A stretch of 64,000 bases of DNA from positions 1 to 64,000 of the forward strand of contig NZ_LFLS01000015.1 in assembly GCF_001189915.1 (NCBI RefSeq). Direction: 5' to 3'. Shown in pieces: positions 16,800 to 25,610 of the stretch; position 1 is the stretch's first letter; each line of letters opens with the position of its first letter. The notes beneath the pieces were generated by a model that was not told the origin of the DNA, searched no databases, and saw only the letters and a program-made list of their open reading frames with translations. Both the position numbers and the translations under genes were made by a program. The DNA is from Herbaspirillum autotrophicum (GTDB lineage: Bacteria; Pseudomonadota; Gammaproteobacteria; Burkholderiales; Burkholderiaceae_D).

Positions 16800-17489
16800 A
16801 TGGGCATATTTGCAGACATCCAACAGCTGGAGGTCGGTGAAAAGGTCGAATTGTTCGAACTGGATGCCGGTGGCATCGGCGGCGATGAATTATTGTTTCA
16901 CGGCTATGAACAATTGGGTTCGATCTGGTGGCAAGGACGCGAGTTTGCGCCGTGGCCGATTGTAGTGGAGGGCTTCAGCAAAACCGGTGAAGGGCAGCAG
17001 CCATCGCCGAAGCTGACGGTCGGCGATATTGATGGCTCAATCAGCGCCTTATGTATTTTTCTGGATGATTTGGTCGGGGCCAAACTGATCCGGCATATCA
17101 CGCTGGGGCGTTTCCTGGATGCGGTGAACTTCCCGGATGGCAATCCTGATGCCAATCCCGACGAGCACTTGCCAGCCGAAATCTGGTTTATCAATCAGCG
17201 CACCGAAGATGATGGCGAGCATATCGAATTCCAGCTCGCCACGGCGCTCGATCTGGATGGTCTGAAGCTGCCACGGCGGCAGATCATTGCCAATCTCTGT
17301 AGTTTTGAATATCGCGGCCCTTACTGCGGTTGGACTGGGATTGCTTTCTTCGATAAAAGTGACCATCCAGTCAGCGAGCGGGCGCTGGATCGTTGCGGCA
17401 AACGTATCTCTTCCTGCAAATGCCGCTTTGGCGAATTCAATGAATTACCGTTTGGTGGCTTCCCTGCTGCCGATCTGATGAGGGCCTGA
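16800..17489 (+). CDS. Minor tail protein L
   Basis: A 229-residue gpL-type protein. ADIQQLEVGEKVELFELDA and FHGYEQLGSIWWQGREFAPWPI are family signatures. The C-terminal half has Cys residues in NLCSFEYRGPYCGW and RCGKRISSCKCRFG, which in lambda gpL bind an iron-sulfur cluster; the four or more conserved Cys fit that. It is part of the tail tip assembly complex with M, K, I and J. Confidence 0.92.
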   Translation: MGIFADIQQLEVGEKVELFELDAGGIGGDELLFHGYEQLGSIWWQGREFAPWPIVVEGFSKTGEGQQPSPKLTVGDIDGSISALCIFLDDLVGAKLIRHITLGRFLDAVNFPDGNPDANPDEHLPAEIWFINQRTEDDGEHIEFQLATALDLDGLKLPRRQIIANLCSFEYRGPYCGWTGIAFFDKSDHPVSERALDRCGKRISSCKCRFGEFNELPFGGFPAADLMRA

Positions 17490-17490
17490 C

Positions 17491-18231
17491 ATGCATCCAG
17501 CGACTGAAGAAGCGATCCGGGCGCACGCGATTGCGGAATATCCCCGCGAGTGTTGTGGTCTGGTGATCATCGAACATGGTGTGGAGACATATGTGCCGTG
17601 CCGCAATGCCGCCGACCCGGAGGACAAGAACGCGCATTTCGTTCTCCCCGCCGATGAATATGCCTGTGCGGAAGATAAGGGCCAAATAGTGGCGCTGGTG
17701 CATTCGCACACTGATGAGCCAGCGCGACCGAGCGAGGGCGACAAGGTGGCTTGTGAGGCATCAGCATTGATTTGGCACATCATCCGGGTCGATGGCGGGC
17801 CTGATGGTCCGGTTGCCACTGAGTTGGTTACCCACGCGCCATGCGGGTATCAGGCGCCACTGGTGGGGCGCGGCTTCTTTCATGGCGTGCTGGACTGTTA
17901 TTCCCTGATTCGCGATTGGTATCAGCGCGAGCGGGGCATTACGCTGAAAGACTTTGCGCGGCGCGACGGCTGGTGGCGTGATGGCAGTGGCGACGATTTA
18001 TACATGACACAGTTTCGCGTGGCCGGTTTTGTCGCGGTTGACGCGAGCGACATCCAGATCGGCGACGTGATTATCATGCAGTACGGAGCCAGGGTGGCCA
18101 ATCATGCCGGCGTGTATATCGGCAACAGCGAGTTCTTGCATCACCTCTACAACAAGCTATCGACACGTGACGTCTACGGCGGCCACTGGCGCGAAATTAC
18201 GCGGTTGATTGTGCGCTACCGCCCCGCCTGA
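17491..18231 (+). CDS. Tail assembly protein K: JAMM plus NlpC/P60 peptidase
   Basis: A 246-residue two-domain protein. The N-terminal JAB/MPN metalloprotease-like part has EYPRECCGLVI and the metal motif VHSHTDEPARPSEGD. The C-terminal NlpC/P60 part has the nucleophile in LDCYSLIRDWY and the His in NHAGVYIGNSEFLHH. In lambdoid phages K acts in tail-tip assembly and may cleave peptidoglycan during entry. Catalytic residues of both domains appear intact. A terminator-like hairpin follows it before gene I. Confidence 0.93.
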   Translation: MHPATEEAIRAHAIAEYPRECCGLVIIEHGVETYVPCRNAADPEDKNAHFVLPADEYACAEDKGQIVALVHSHTDEPARPSEGDKVACEASALIWHIIRVDGGPDGPVATELVTHAPCGYQAPLVGRGFFHGVLDCYSLIRDWYQRERGITLKDFARRDGWWRDGSGDDLYMTQFRVAGFVAVDASDIQIGDVIIMQYGARVANHAGVYIGNSEFLHHLYNKLSTRDVYGGHWREITRLIVRYRPA

Positions 18232-18249
18232 CACTGTCTCACCGCAACC

Positions 18250-18273
18250 AGCCGACTTCACGTCGGCTTTTTT
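18250..18273 (+). terminator. Intrinsic terminator between tail genes K and I
   Basis: AGCCGAC (18250-18256) pairs perfectly with GTCGGCT (18262-18268) around a 5-base loop, followed by six T. It lies within the late operon, so read-through must be arranged. Confidence 0.75.
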
Positions 18274-18285
18274 ACTTTCTGAGCC

Positions 18286-18885
18286 ATGCAACAACCACTC
18301 AAAACTATCCGGCTATACGGAACGCTCGGTACCACCTGCGGCCGTGTGCATCATCTCGCCGTATGCAGCGCAGCTGAGGCGGTGCACGCACTGCGCATCA
18401 TGTTGCCCGGTTTCGAGCGGGCATTGATGAGCGGTCGCCAGCGTGGCATCACCTTTGCCGTGTTTGTCGGGCGGCGCAATATAGGTCGAGATCATCTGCA
18501 AGATCCGACTGGCGACGACGATATTCGTATTGCCCCGGTGATGCAGGGCAGCAAGCGCGGCGGTCTGCTGCAGACGATTGTGGGCGCGGTGCTGATCGTG
18601 GTGGGCGCCATCATTACCGGTGGCACGTTTGGGGCCGGTGCGCCGTTTGGTTCGGCCTTGATCGTGATGGGCGCCTCCATGATGGCGGGCGGCATTGTGC
18701 AAATGTTGTCACCGCAACAGGGCGGCCTCTCAACCAGAGACAATGTCGACAACGGGGCCAGCTATAACTTCAATGGTCCAGTCAACACCAGCGCCCAAGG
18801 CAAGGCAGTTAGCTTGCTTTACGGTCGCGCGGTGGTTGGCTCGGCGGTGATCTCAGCAGGTATCGTGGCCGAGGATCAGCAATGA
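18286..18885 (+). CDS. Tail assembly protein I
   Basis: A 199-residue gpI-type protein. The N-terminal ubiquitin-like fold is seen in KTIRLYGTLG, VHHLAVCSAAEAVHALRIMLPGFERAL. A hydrophobic hairpin segment follows (LLQTIVGAVLIVVGAIITGGTFGAGAP, GSALIVMGASMMAGGIVQML), then the conserved NGASYNFNGPVNTSAQGKAVSLLYG. It works with K and J in tail-tip assembly. It overlaps the J gene by 4 bases. Confidence 0.92.
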   Translation: MQQPLKTIRLYGTLGTTCGRVHHLAVCSAAEAVHALRIMLPGFERALMSGRQRGITFAVFVGRRNIGRDHLQDPTGDDDIRIAPVMQGSKRGGLLQTIVGAVLIVVGAIITGGTFGAGAPFGSALIVMGASMMAGGIVQMLSPQQGGLSTRDNVDNGASYNFNGPVNTSAQGKAVSLLYGRAVVGSAVISAGIVAEDQQ

Positions 18886-21800
18886 GAGGCATTATTGGAT
18901 ACGGCGGTGGTGGCAAAGGCGGCGACGATAGTGCCACGGCGGCAATCGAGTCGCCAGATAGTCTGCACAGTATTTCTTATGCGCGCGTGCTGGACCTGGT
19001 GTCGGAAGGCCCTATACGCGGGTTGGTCAACGGCGCGCAATCAATCTACTTGAATGAAACACCGTTGCAGAATGCGGACGGCTCATACAATTTTCGCGGA
19101 TTTCGTTACGATTTTCGGAATGGCACGCAAGATCAGACTTACATTCCCGGATTTCCGGAAATCGAGAACGAACTGGGCGTCTCTACTGAACTGAAGTCGG
19201 CATCTCCCTGGGTGAAGTCGATCACCAATCGGCAATTGAACGCGATCCGGCTGCGTCTTTCCTTGCCGGCCATCAGTCAGACCGACCCGGCCAATGGTAA
19301 CGTTGGCGGCTATCGGATTGACTATGCGGTAGACCTGTCTACGGATGGTGCCGCCTTTGTTCCGGTGATAGTAGCCGCGTTTAGTGGCAAGGCCACCAGC
19401 AAATATGCGCGCAGCCATCGGATCGAATTGCCGAAGTCCAGTATTTCCGGCTGGCAGATCCGGGTGCGGCGCCTGACCGCGAATGCCAATAGCAATCGCA
19501 TTGTCGACACCACCAACATTGAGTCGTATACCGAGGTCATCGACGCCAAGCTGCGTTACCCAGTCTCGGCCATTATCGGCATGCTGATTGATGCTTCACA
19601 GTTTTCCGGGGTGCCGCGCCGTGGCTTTGATCTGTACGGCAGAATTATTCAGGTGCCGAGTAATTACGATCCGATCACACGCGTCTACAGCGGTCCGTGG
19701 GATGGCACTTTCAAACCGGAATGGACCGACAATCCGGCCTGGTGTTTTCGCGATCTCGTATTGCACGACCGTTACGGTATCGGGCATTTGATCGATACCA
19801 ACCAGGTCGATAAATGGGTGCTGTATCGCATTGGCCAATATTGCGATCAGCTGGTGCCGGATGGTAAAGGTGGGATGGAACCGCGCTTCACTTGCAATCT
19901 TTATCTGCAAGACCAGGCGCCTGCCATCAAGGTTTTGCAAGACATGGCCTCGATTTTTCGCGGGCTGTCTTACTGGGCTGGCGGCAGTGTGGTGGCGTCG
20001 GCAGACATGGCGACCGATCCGGTCTATGTTTACACCGCTGCCAACGTGATCGGCGGCAAGTTCCTGCGTTCTGGCACCAGCCGCAATACGCGTTATTCGA
20101 CGGCGCTGGTCAGTTGGAATGATCCGGCCGATTTTTACCGCGCCAAAGTCGAATACGTCGAAGATGAGGAAGGTCTGGAACGCTATGGTGTGCGACCGCT
20201 GGAACTGACTGCTTTCGGTTGCACTTCGCAGGGGCAGGCGCAGCGGGCAGGACGCTGGGCATTGGCGACCTCGCGTCTGGAAACCGACGGTATCAAATTC
20301 CAGGTGGCACTCGATGGCGCCGTGGCTGCGCCTGGGCAGATTGTGCGCATCGCGGATTCGCGTCGCATGGGCCGTCGCAATGGCGGCCGTATTCGGGCAG
20401 TGAATGGGCGCGTCATCACGGTCGATAAGGCACCGGTTATTGCCGTGGGTGACGCCTTGACGGTCATTCTCCCGAGTGCGATATCTGAAACGCGCTTGGT
20501 GGCCTCGATCGATGGCGACGATGTCACGGTGGCCAGCGACTACTCGGAACCTCCGCAGGCGCAGTCCGTCTGGACCGTCGATAACATCGATTTGATGGCG
20601 CCGATGTACCGCATCGCCTCGGTGACAGAAAAAGATAAGCTGACTTTCGAAATCACGGCCACTCAACATGAGCCGGGTAAATTCGCGCTGGTCGATGAAG
20701 GCACCAAGATTGCCCCGCGGCCGCAATCGGTGGTGCCGATGCGCTATCAGGTGCCGCCGCTTAATCTGCGGCTGTCAACCTATGACACGGTCGCGCAGGG
20801 GCAATCGACTACCACGATGGTGATTGCCTGGGATGCCCCGGACAAGGCAACGGCCTATCTGGTCGAATGGCGCCGCGATCTCGGCGAATGGGTCGATGCC
20901 GGCCGTACTGCATCGTTGAGCATGGAAGTGCGAGGCATCTATGCCGGTGAGTACGTGGTGCGCGTGAGGGCGGTCAATGCGATTAACGTTGCATCGCGTG
21001 CGGCCGAGACGCCGTCAACCGCTCTGACCGGCAACAGTGGCCCACCCTCCAACGTGCCTTGGTTCTTCATCGATGGCGACGTGCTGTCGTGGGGGCAGAT
21101 CACCGACGCCGAGCTGGCTGGCTATGTGATCCGTTATCACGCCGGCATCAATCAGAGCTGGGGTGATGCCAATCCGCTGCATACCGGGATTCTGGTGGGC
21201 AGTCCCTATCAGGCGCTGAACCGACCTGCAGGCCAGATCACACTGATGATCAAGGCGGTGAATCGCGCCGGGGCGGTCTCGGCATCGCCGGCCTTGATCC
21301 AGACCGAGTTCGGAGATGCCCTGGTCGATAACGTTGTGGAGGATTTTGATTTTCAGGAATTGGGCTATCCGGGGCATATCGCCGGTGGCACGGTGGCTGA
21401 TGGCGTGCTGAAAGCGGACGGCACCAGTATTTTCTATGGCAACGATGTCGCTGACTTTTTCGGCACCATTGGCGATGCGCCATTCTTCACGGACAACTAT
21501 CGCGCGATGACATACGAGACAGCGGTATTTACGCCGTCAACTGTGGCCAGGGGTATCAAGATGACACTTGATCTTGACATGCAAGGCAGTACGCAGCAGA
21601 TCGAATATCGGGTGTCGGGCGGCGAGCCCTTCTTCAGTTCCGATGGTGATGCGCCGTTCTATGGCGCAGATGACGCACCATTCTTTGGTGTGGAAGCGGT
21701 CTATCAGAGCTGGCCGGGGTCGGTGGTGGTGCAGTCCGTGCAATACCAGTTCCGCTTCAGCACCGGGCAAGGTCCAACCGAGGGCTTGATTGCGGCGTGC

Positions 21801-22058
21801 CGAGCGGTGATTGACGTGCCTGACATAGAGGAGCAGTTCAATGATCTGTTTATCGCTGCTGCCGGCACGCGCCTACCCATCGGCAAACGCTACCTCGCAA
21901 TCAAGAACGTACAACTGACGCTGGAAGCCGATGGCGGCAGTGCGGTGTATGCCAAGTGGATCGACAAGAACAACACGCTCGGCCCGCTGATCAAATGTTT
22001 TGACATCAACAACAATCCTGTGAGCGGCACGCTGGACGCTCGCATTCAAGGCTATTAA
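18882..22058 (+). CDS. Tail tip / host specificity protein J
   Basis: A 1,058-residue central tail-tip protein. The N-terminal 600 residues form the hub (SISYARVLDLVSEGPIRGLVNGA, SWNDPADFYRAKVEYVED, then GRWALATSRLETDGIKF). One or two fibronectin III-like modules follow (PPLNLRLSTYDTVAQGQSTT, VIAWDAPDKATAYLVEWRRD). The C-terminal quarter has repeated Asp-Ala-Pro-Phe-Phe units (GDAPFFTDN, GDAPFYGADDAPFFG), typical of betaproteobacterial siphophage J proteins. It contacts the receptor and anchors the fibre encoded next. Confidence 0.93.
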   Translation: MRGIIGYGGGGKGGDDSATAAIESPDSLHSISYARVLDLVSEGPIRGLVNGAQSIYLNETPLQNADGSYNFRGFRYDFRNGTQDQTYIPGFPEIENELGVSTELKSASPWVKSITNRQLNAIRLRLSLPAISQTDPANGNVGGYRIDYAVDLSTDGAAFVPVIVAAFSGKATSKYARSHRIELPKSSISGWQIRVRRLTANANSNRIVDTTNIESYTEVIDAKLRYPVSAIIGMLIDASQFSGVPRRGFDLYGRIIQVPSNYDPITRVYSGPWDGTFKPEWTDNPAWCFRDLVLHDRYGIGHLIDTNQVDKWVLYRIGQYCDQLVPDGKGGMEPRFTCNLYLQDQAPAIKVLQDMASIFRGLSYWAGGSVVASADMATDPVYVYTAANVIGGKFLRSGTSRNTRYSTALVSWNDPADFYRAKVEYVEDEEGLERYGVRPLELTAFGCTSQGQAQRAGRWALATSRLETDGIKFQVALDGAVAAPGQIVRIADSRRMGRRNGGRIRAVNGRVITVDKAPVIAVGDALTVILPSAISETRLVASIDGDDVTVASDYSEPPQAQSVWTVDNIDLMAPMYRIASVTEKDKLTFEITATQHEPGKFALVDEGTKIAPRPQSVVPMRYQVPPLNLRLSTYDTVAQGQSTTTMVIAWDAPDKATAYLVEWRRDLGEWVDAGRTASLSMEVRGIYAGEYVVRVRAVNAINVASRAAETPSTALTGNSGPPSNVPWFFIDGDVLSWGQITDAELAGYVIRYHAGINQSWGDANPLHTGILVGSPYQALNRPAGQITLMIKAVNRAGAVSASPALIQTEFGDALVDNVVEDFDFQELGYPGHIAGGTVADGVLKADGTSIFYGNDVADFFGTIGDAPFFTDNYRAMTYETAVFTPSTVARGIKMTLDLDMQGSTQQIEYRVSGGEPFFSSDGDAPFYGADDAPFFGVEAVYQSWPGSVVVQSVQYQFRFSTGQGPTEGLIAACRAVIDVPDIEEQFNDLFIAAAGTRLPIGKRYLAIKNVQLTLEADGGSAVYAKWIDKNNTLGPLIKCFDINNNPVSGTLDARIQGY

Positions 22059-22069
22059 CAAGGAGCATC

Positions 22070-24031
22070 ATGGCTTTACTACCTGGCAAGAATATTTTTG
22101 ACGGCAGCAAGACCCCGGCACCGACCGTCACCGAAATGAAAACGGCATGGGGTACGCTGCGCGATTTCATGGCCGATCTGCTGGGTACCGACAGCAGCGA
22201 CAAGAAAGCCGCACGCGCCGCCTTGGGTGTGCCGAGTGCCGTCGATGTTCAGGCTGGCATCGATAAGTTTGCAGTCGCTGCCGGCACCGGTGACGCCATG
22301 ACCGTCACCATGACGCCGCCTGTGAAGGAACTGATCGAAGGCATGGAAATACGGGTGCGCTGCATGGGACCCAATTCGTTGATCGCGCCGACGATCAAAT
22401 TGGATGAACTGCCGGCGGTGACTATTGTTGCAGCCGACGGCGGCGCGCTGGTGACAGGTGCTTACCTGGACAAGTGGCCGGGGACGTTTCGCTATCGTGC
22501 CAGCACCAACAAGTTTGAGTTTCTTAATCCGGTGCCGGTGGTCAGTACTGGTAAATCATCGGTACGGCAGACCGTGCTGAGCGGCGCGACCGATGCCAAT
22601 GGTTATGCCAGCATGTTGTCTGCCGGCGCTGGACTTGCGCTCAATCTTTCGGCCACCGATACACCGATGGTATTGTCGTTCGCCGCCGGCTTCGATGCTG
22701 GCGGCGAAAACAATCTACTGACGCGATTGACTGCAAACGTGGCCGGTGTTGTCGCTGGTCTGGCCGCCAGCAATATCAGTTATGTTTACGCCGATTACGT
22801 TTCGCCGACTAGTGTTGCGTGGGGAAAGACCGTGGTTCCTCCACAATATGGCGCTACGTTTGACAAGTCCAGGCAAGCGCTTTTGCATTTTGAGGGAAGC
22901 GTTGGGTCCACGTCGTTTTTGGACGACTATGGAAATATATGGACGGGCGCTGGCGGTGCGAAGCTGCAGAGCAACCAAGTACGCAGTGGAACATTGGCAC
23001 TCGGTGGTTCGGGAGCGAACAACGCTCTTAACGGTAGCACTGATTACATCAAGTGCGCTGGGCTTAATACAATGCCGGCGAACGGTTGGACCTGGGAATC
23101 TTATTTTTATCTTCCGGCTTTTTCCGCTGTGTCTAGTCTATTTGGCTTTCTCGCTCCCGCGCTGAACAATGGTGCTTATGTGAATGCTGCTGGCAAGATC
23201 GTCTGGACGTTATCAAGCGCTTCCAACAACGATATCGTCAATGGAACAAGCACCGCAAGTTTAAATGTGGCTTCATGGAATCATGTCGCGATAACTTACG
23301 ATGGGGTCGCGGGCGCCTATCGGCTGATTATCAACGGCGCTCTAGATTCGACGGTTACAAGTACGCTGAAAATTTCTAGCTCACCTAATGGATTCGGAAT
23401 TGGACAACACTATTTTGGCGGTCAGGGGTTCGGAGTTGGCTACATCGATGAGTTTCGATTTTCCCCTTATTGCCGATATCCTGGGGGGGCAACTTTTATA
23501 CCGCCAGTCTCAGCAGGATTGGTGGAAGGTGATTTTTTCAACACGTCCAACATGACGATGTATCAGGTCACTGGCGCATCAGTTCAGGCTGGAAGCAATC
23601 CGGTATTTACGGCAAAAAATCGCCTGTATGTGGGTGAGGTTGTCACGGCAGCGTCGGCGATATCTGTCGTCGTCAATTACGCATTGCGTGGAACGTATTA
23701 CATCAGAATTCCTGGAATCCAGGCGGCAAATAGTCGTACCTTATATCCCGATAATATCGGCACTGATCGAAAGAAACTTGTTGCAAATTGGATTAATAAA
23801 TCCCCCGATTTCGGATACGTTCCCGGCAATAAAATTCCTGCTTTTACATACTTCAATGCAGCAACAGTATTTCCAGTGAATCCAACTCAGCAGTTGGACC
23901 GAAATATATCTGCGTTCATTACGCTGCAAACGATCGGTGTTGCTCCTAGTCCAGCCTCCGCTCCGACGACGTTGAGTTCGCTTGCATCAGCATCGTGGGA
24001 CACCGAGATTTTCGTAGAAAGGGCTTTTTAG
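22070..24031 (+). CDS. Tail fibre with LamG/concanavalin-like domain
   Basis: A 653-residue protein. Residues 1-70 are the phage-attachment end (GKNIFDGSKTPAPTVTEMKTAW, ARAALGVPSAVD). A beta-structured middle follows. A LamG-type carbohydrate-binding domain spans about residues 265-480: LLHFEGSVGSTSFLDDYG, TWESYFYLP, ASWNHVAITYDGVAGAYRLIINGALD, GYIDEFRFSPYCRYPGGATF. Codon use becomes more AT-rich from about base 22,790, exactly where the LamG part begins, suggesting an exchanged receptor-binding module. AAGGAGCATC precedes the ATG. Confidence 0.85.
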   Translation: MALLPGKNIFDGSKTPAPTVTEMKTAWGTLRDFMADLLGTDSSDKKAARAALGVPSAVDVQAGIDKFAVAAGTGDAMTVTMTPPVKELIEGMEIRVRCMGPNSLIAPTIKLDELPAVTIVAADGGALVTGAYLDKWPGTFRYRASTNKFEFLNPVPVVSTGKSSVRQTVLSGATDANGYASMLSAGAGLALNLSATDTPMVLSFAAGFDAGGENNLLTRLTANVAGVVAGLAASNISYVYADYVSPTSVAWGKTVVPPQYGATFDKSRQALLHFEGSVGSTSFLDDYGNIWTGAGGAKLQSNQVRSGTLALGGSGANNALNGSTDYIKCAGLNTMPANGWTWESYFYLPAFSAVSSLFGFLAPALNNGAYVNAAGKIVWTLSSASNNDIVNGTSTASLNVASWNHVAITYDGVAGAYRLIINGALDSTVTSTLKISSSPNGFGIGQHYFGGQGFGVGYIDEFRFSPYCRYPGGATFIPPVSAGLVEGDFFNTSNMTMYQVTGASVQAGSNPVFTAKNRLYVGEVVTAASAISVVVNYALRGTYYIRIPGIQAANSRTLYPDNIGTDRKKLVANWINKSPDFGYVPGNKIPAFTYFNAATVFPVNPTQQLDRNISAFITLQTIGVAPSPASAPTTLSSLASASWDTEIFVERAF

Positions 24032-24400
24032 ATGGGCAATTTCAATAAGCAATATGGTTACTACGACGGATTACGCCTTGATGGCGACACGGAATATCCC
24101 GATCCGCCAGATCCGAGGGAAAAATATACGCCCGATGGAGTTGGCGGTTGGACTTTGATGCCAACGCCGGTGCCGTATTCGGTCACACCGTTACAAGCGC
24201 GTCGCGCGCTGCTTGCCGCCGGTCTGTTGTCGGCAGTTGAAGAGGCTGTCGCCGCCGGTGATGAGGCAACTAAATTGGCTTGGCAGTTCTCAACGGCTGT
24301 TGAGCGAGGAAGTCAATTTGTTGCTCTTCTTGCGACAACAATAGGCTTGACAGATGAGCAGGTTGACGATTTGTTCTGCAACGCAGTGACCTTTGTGTAG
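24032..24400 (+). CDS. Tail-fibre-associated protein
   Basis: A 122-residue protein starting immediately after the fibre stop codon (TAG ATG). The N-terminal 55 residues are Pro/Asp/Gly/Tyr-rich (YPDPPDPREKYTPDGVGGW). The C-terminal part has TPLQARRALLAAGLLSAVEEAVA, a helical motif found in many small proteins or domains that follow tail fibre genes. Its role may be fibre assembly or chaperoning, inferred only from position. Confidence 0.7.
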   Translation: MGNFNKQYGYYDGLRLDGDTEYPDPPDPREKYTPDGVGGWTLMPTPVPYSVTPLQARRALLAAGLLSAVEEAVAAGDEATKLAWQFSTAVERGSQFVALLATTIGLTDEQVDDLFCNAVTFV

Positions 24401-24424
24401 ACGTCTGTACTAGCGATTAATCAG

Positions 24425-24445
24425 GCCGCCTTCGGGCGGTTTTTC
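24425..24445 (+). terminator. Intrinsic terminator between tail and lysis genes
   Basis: CCGCC (24426-24430) pairs with GGCGG (24435-24439) around TTCG, followed by five T and further T-rich sequence. Confidence 0.65.
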
Positions 24446-24457
24446 TTTGGGGGAAAG

Positions 24458-24826
24458 ATGTTAGAGCCAACATCAGGAGGTGCGGCAGCAGCTGCATACA
24501 CCGTTGGGACAATCACGATCACCGGCTCGTTTCTTGGCCTGCAATACGACCTGCTGCTGGTTGGCATGGCCGGCGGCTTGGTGGCGCTTTCGTTCTTCGA
24601 GCAGACCACGCGGACCAAGATGGCGATCTCGGTAATTACCAGCGCATTGGTAGCCGGCTACGCGACACCAGTTGCCTACGTCGGCGTTCTTGAGTTCGCG
24701 GCCTGGACGGCCAAGACCGGTGACGCGCTGCGCTGGTTGTGTGCGTTCGGTATCGGCTTGTCAGCGCAAACCATTGTGCCGCTGGGTATCAAGTGGCTCA
24801 AAACCAAATACGGAGGCCCGCAATGA
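24458..24826 (+). CDS. Putative holin
   Basis: A 122-residue membrane protein with about three hydrophobic segments: residues 12-47 (ITITGSFLGLQYDLLLVGMAGGLVALSFF, possibly one long or two short), 53-78 (AISVITSALVAGYATPVAYVGVLEF) and 88-112 (LRWLCAFGIGLSAQTIVPLGI), with a Lys-rich C-terminus KWLKTKYGG. Size, topology and location directly before another small membrane protein and the endolysin fit a holin that opens the inner membrane at lysis. No family is certain. Confidence 0.7.
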   Translation: MLEPTSGGAAAAAYTVGTITITGSFLGLQYDLLLVGMAGGLVALSFFEQTTRTKMAISVITSALVAGYATPVAYVGVLEFAAWTAKTGDALRWLCAFGIGLSAQTIVPLGIKWLKTKYGGPQ

Positions 24827-25086
24827 TGACAGCGCTTTTCGTGATCAATCTGTTGGCCAGTCTGGCGATGCTGGCGCATGCCATGTGCGTGCTGAATCGA
24901 ATGACATACAAGAGCAATCATTTCTATCGCGTGTTCTATGTGGTGCTTGGCGTCGGTGCGCTGGCCGTGTTGGCCGGTCCGCTGTACGGCTACACGAAAC
25001 CGCAGATCGGCGAAGTGATTCTGAATGTGGGTATGACCGGCATAGTGATGAGTAGCTGGTTTCTGAAAAACCGGAGAGCAACATGA
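24823..25086 (+). CDS. Second small lysis-cassette membrane protein
   Basis: An 87-residue protein starting at ATG 24823, overlapping the holin gene stop by 4 bases (ATGA). It has three hydrophobic stretches (LFVINLLASLAMLAHAMCVL, FYRVFYVVLGVGALAVLAGPL, VILNVGMTGIVMSSWF) and a basic end KNRRAT. It may be an antiholin or a second holin working with the upstream protein. It overlaps the endolysin start by 4 bases, confirming one translational unit. Confidence 0.7.
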   Translation: MMTALFVINLLASLAMLAHAMCVLNRMTYKSNHFYRVFYVVLGVGALAVLAGPLYGYTKPQIGEVILNVGMTGIVMSSWFLKNRRAT

Positions 25087-25610
25087 ACCTGCATCAACTT
25101 CAAACCATCATGCCCGCCGCCAAGCGGGCATTGTTGTTTCTGGATCCGCTCAATGCGGCGATGGCCGAGTTCAGCATCAATACGCCAGCGCGGCAGGCAA
25201 TGTTTCTGGCGCAGGTCGGGCATGAATCTGGGCAGCTGAATTTCCTGAAAGAGTTGGCCAGCGGCGCCGCTTACGACACCGGCAAGCTGGCGGCCAGGCT
25301 CGGCAACACCCCGGAAGCCGATGGCGATGGCCAGCGCTACAAGGGGCGCGGCTTGATCCAGATCACCGGCACGCGCAACTATCTGCTGTGCCTGATGGCG
25401 CTGGATATCGATGCATTGAGCCATCCCGAGATCTTGGAAACGCCTGAATTCGCCTGCCGATCGGCTGCATGGTTCTGGTGGAACAACGGCCTGAACGAGT
25501 TGGCAGACAAGGGCGATTTTCTGACGATTACCAAGCGCATCAACGGCGGCACGAACGGCCTTGCGGATCGGGAGGCATTGCTCGGGCGTGCCAAGAAGGT
25601 GTTGACGTGA
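25083..25610 (+). CDS. GH19 (chitinase-like) endolysin
   Basis: A 175-residue muralytic enzyme. The GH19 core is visible: FLAQVGHESGQLNFLKELASG with likely catalytic Glu48 and Glu57, then GDGQRYKGRGLIQITGTRNY, the GxGxxQ-type substrate segment, and AWFWWNNGLNELAD...ITKRINGGTNGLADR. It cleaves the glycan strands of peptidoglycan. There is no signal peptide, so it needs the holin for release. It ends where the Rz gene begins (GTGA overlap). Confidence 0.93.
   Translation: MNLHQLQTIMPAAKRALLFLDPLNAAMAEFSINTPARQAMFLAQVGHESGQLNFLKELASGAAYDTGKLAARLGNTPEADGDGQRYKGRGLIQITGTRNYLLCLMALDIDALSHPEILETPEFACRSAAWFWWNNGLNELADKGDFLTITKRINGGTNGLADREALLGRAKKVLT

Noticed and set aside
19596-20726. 376-residue minus-strand frame
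   Set aside because: Antisense to the J gene; His/Arg-rich shadow frame.
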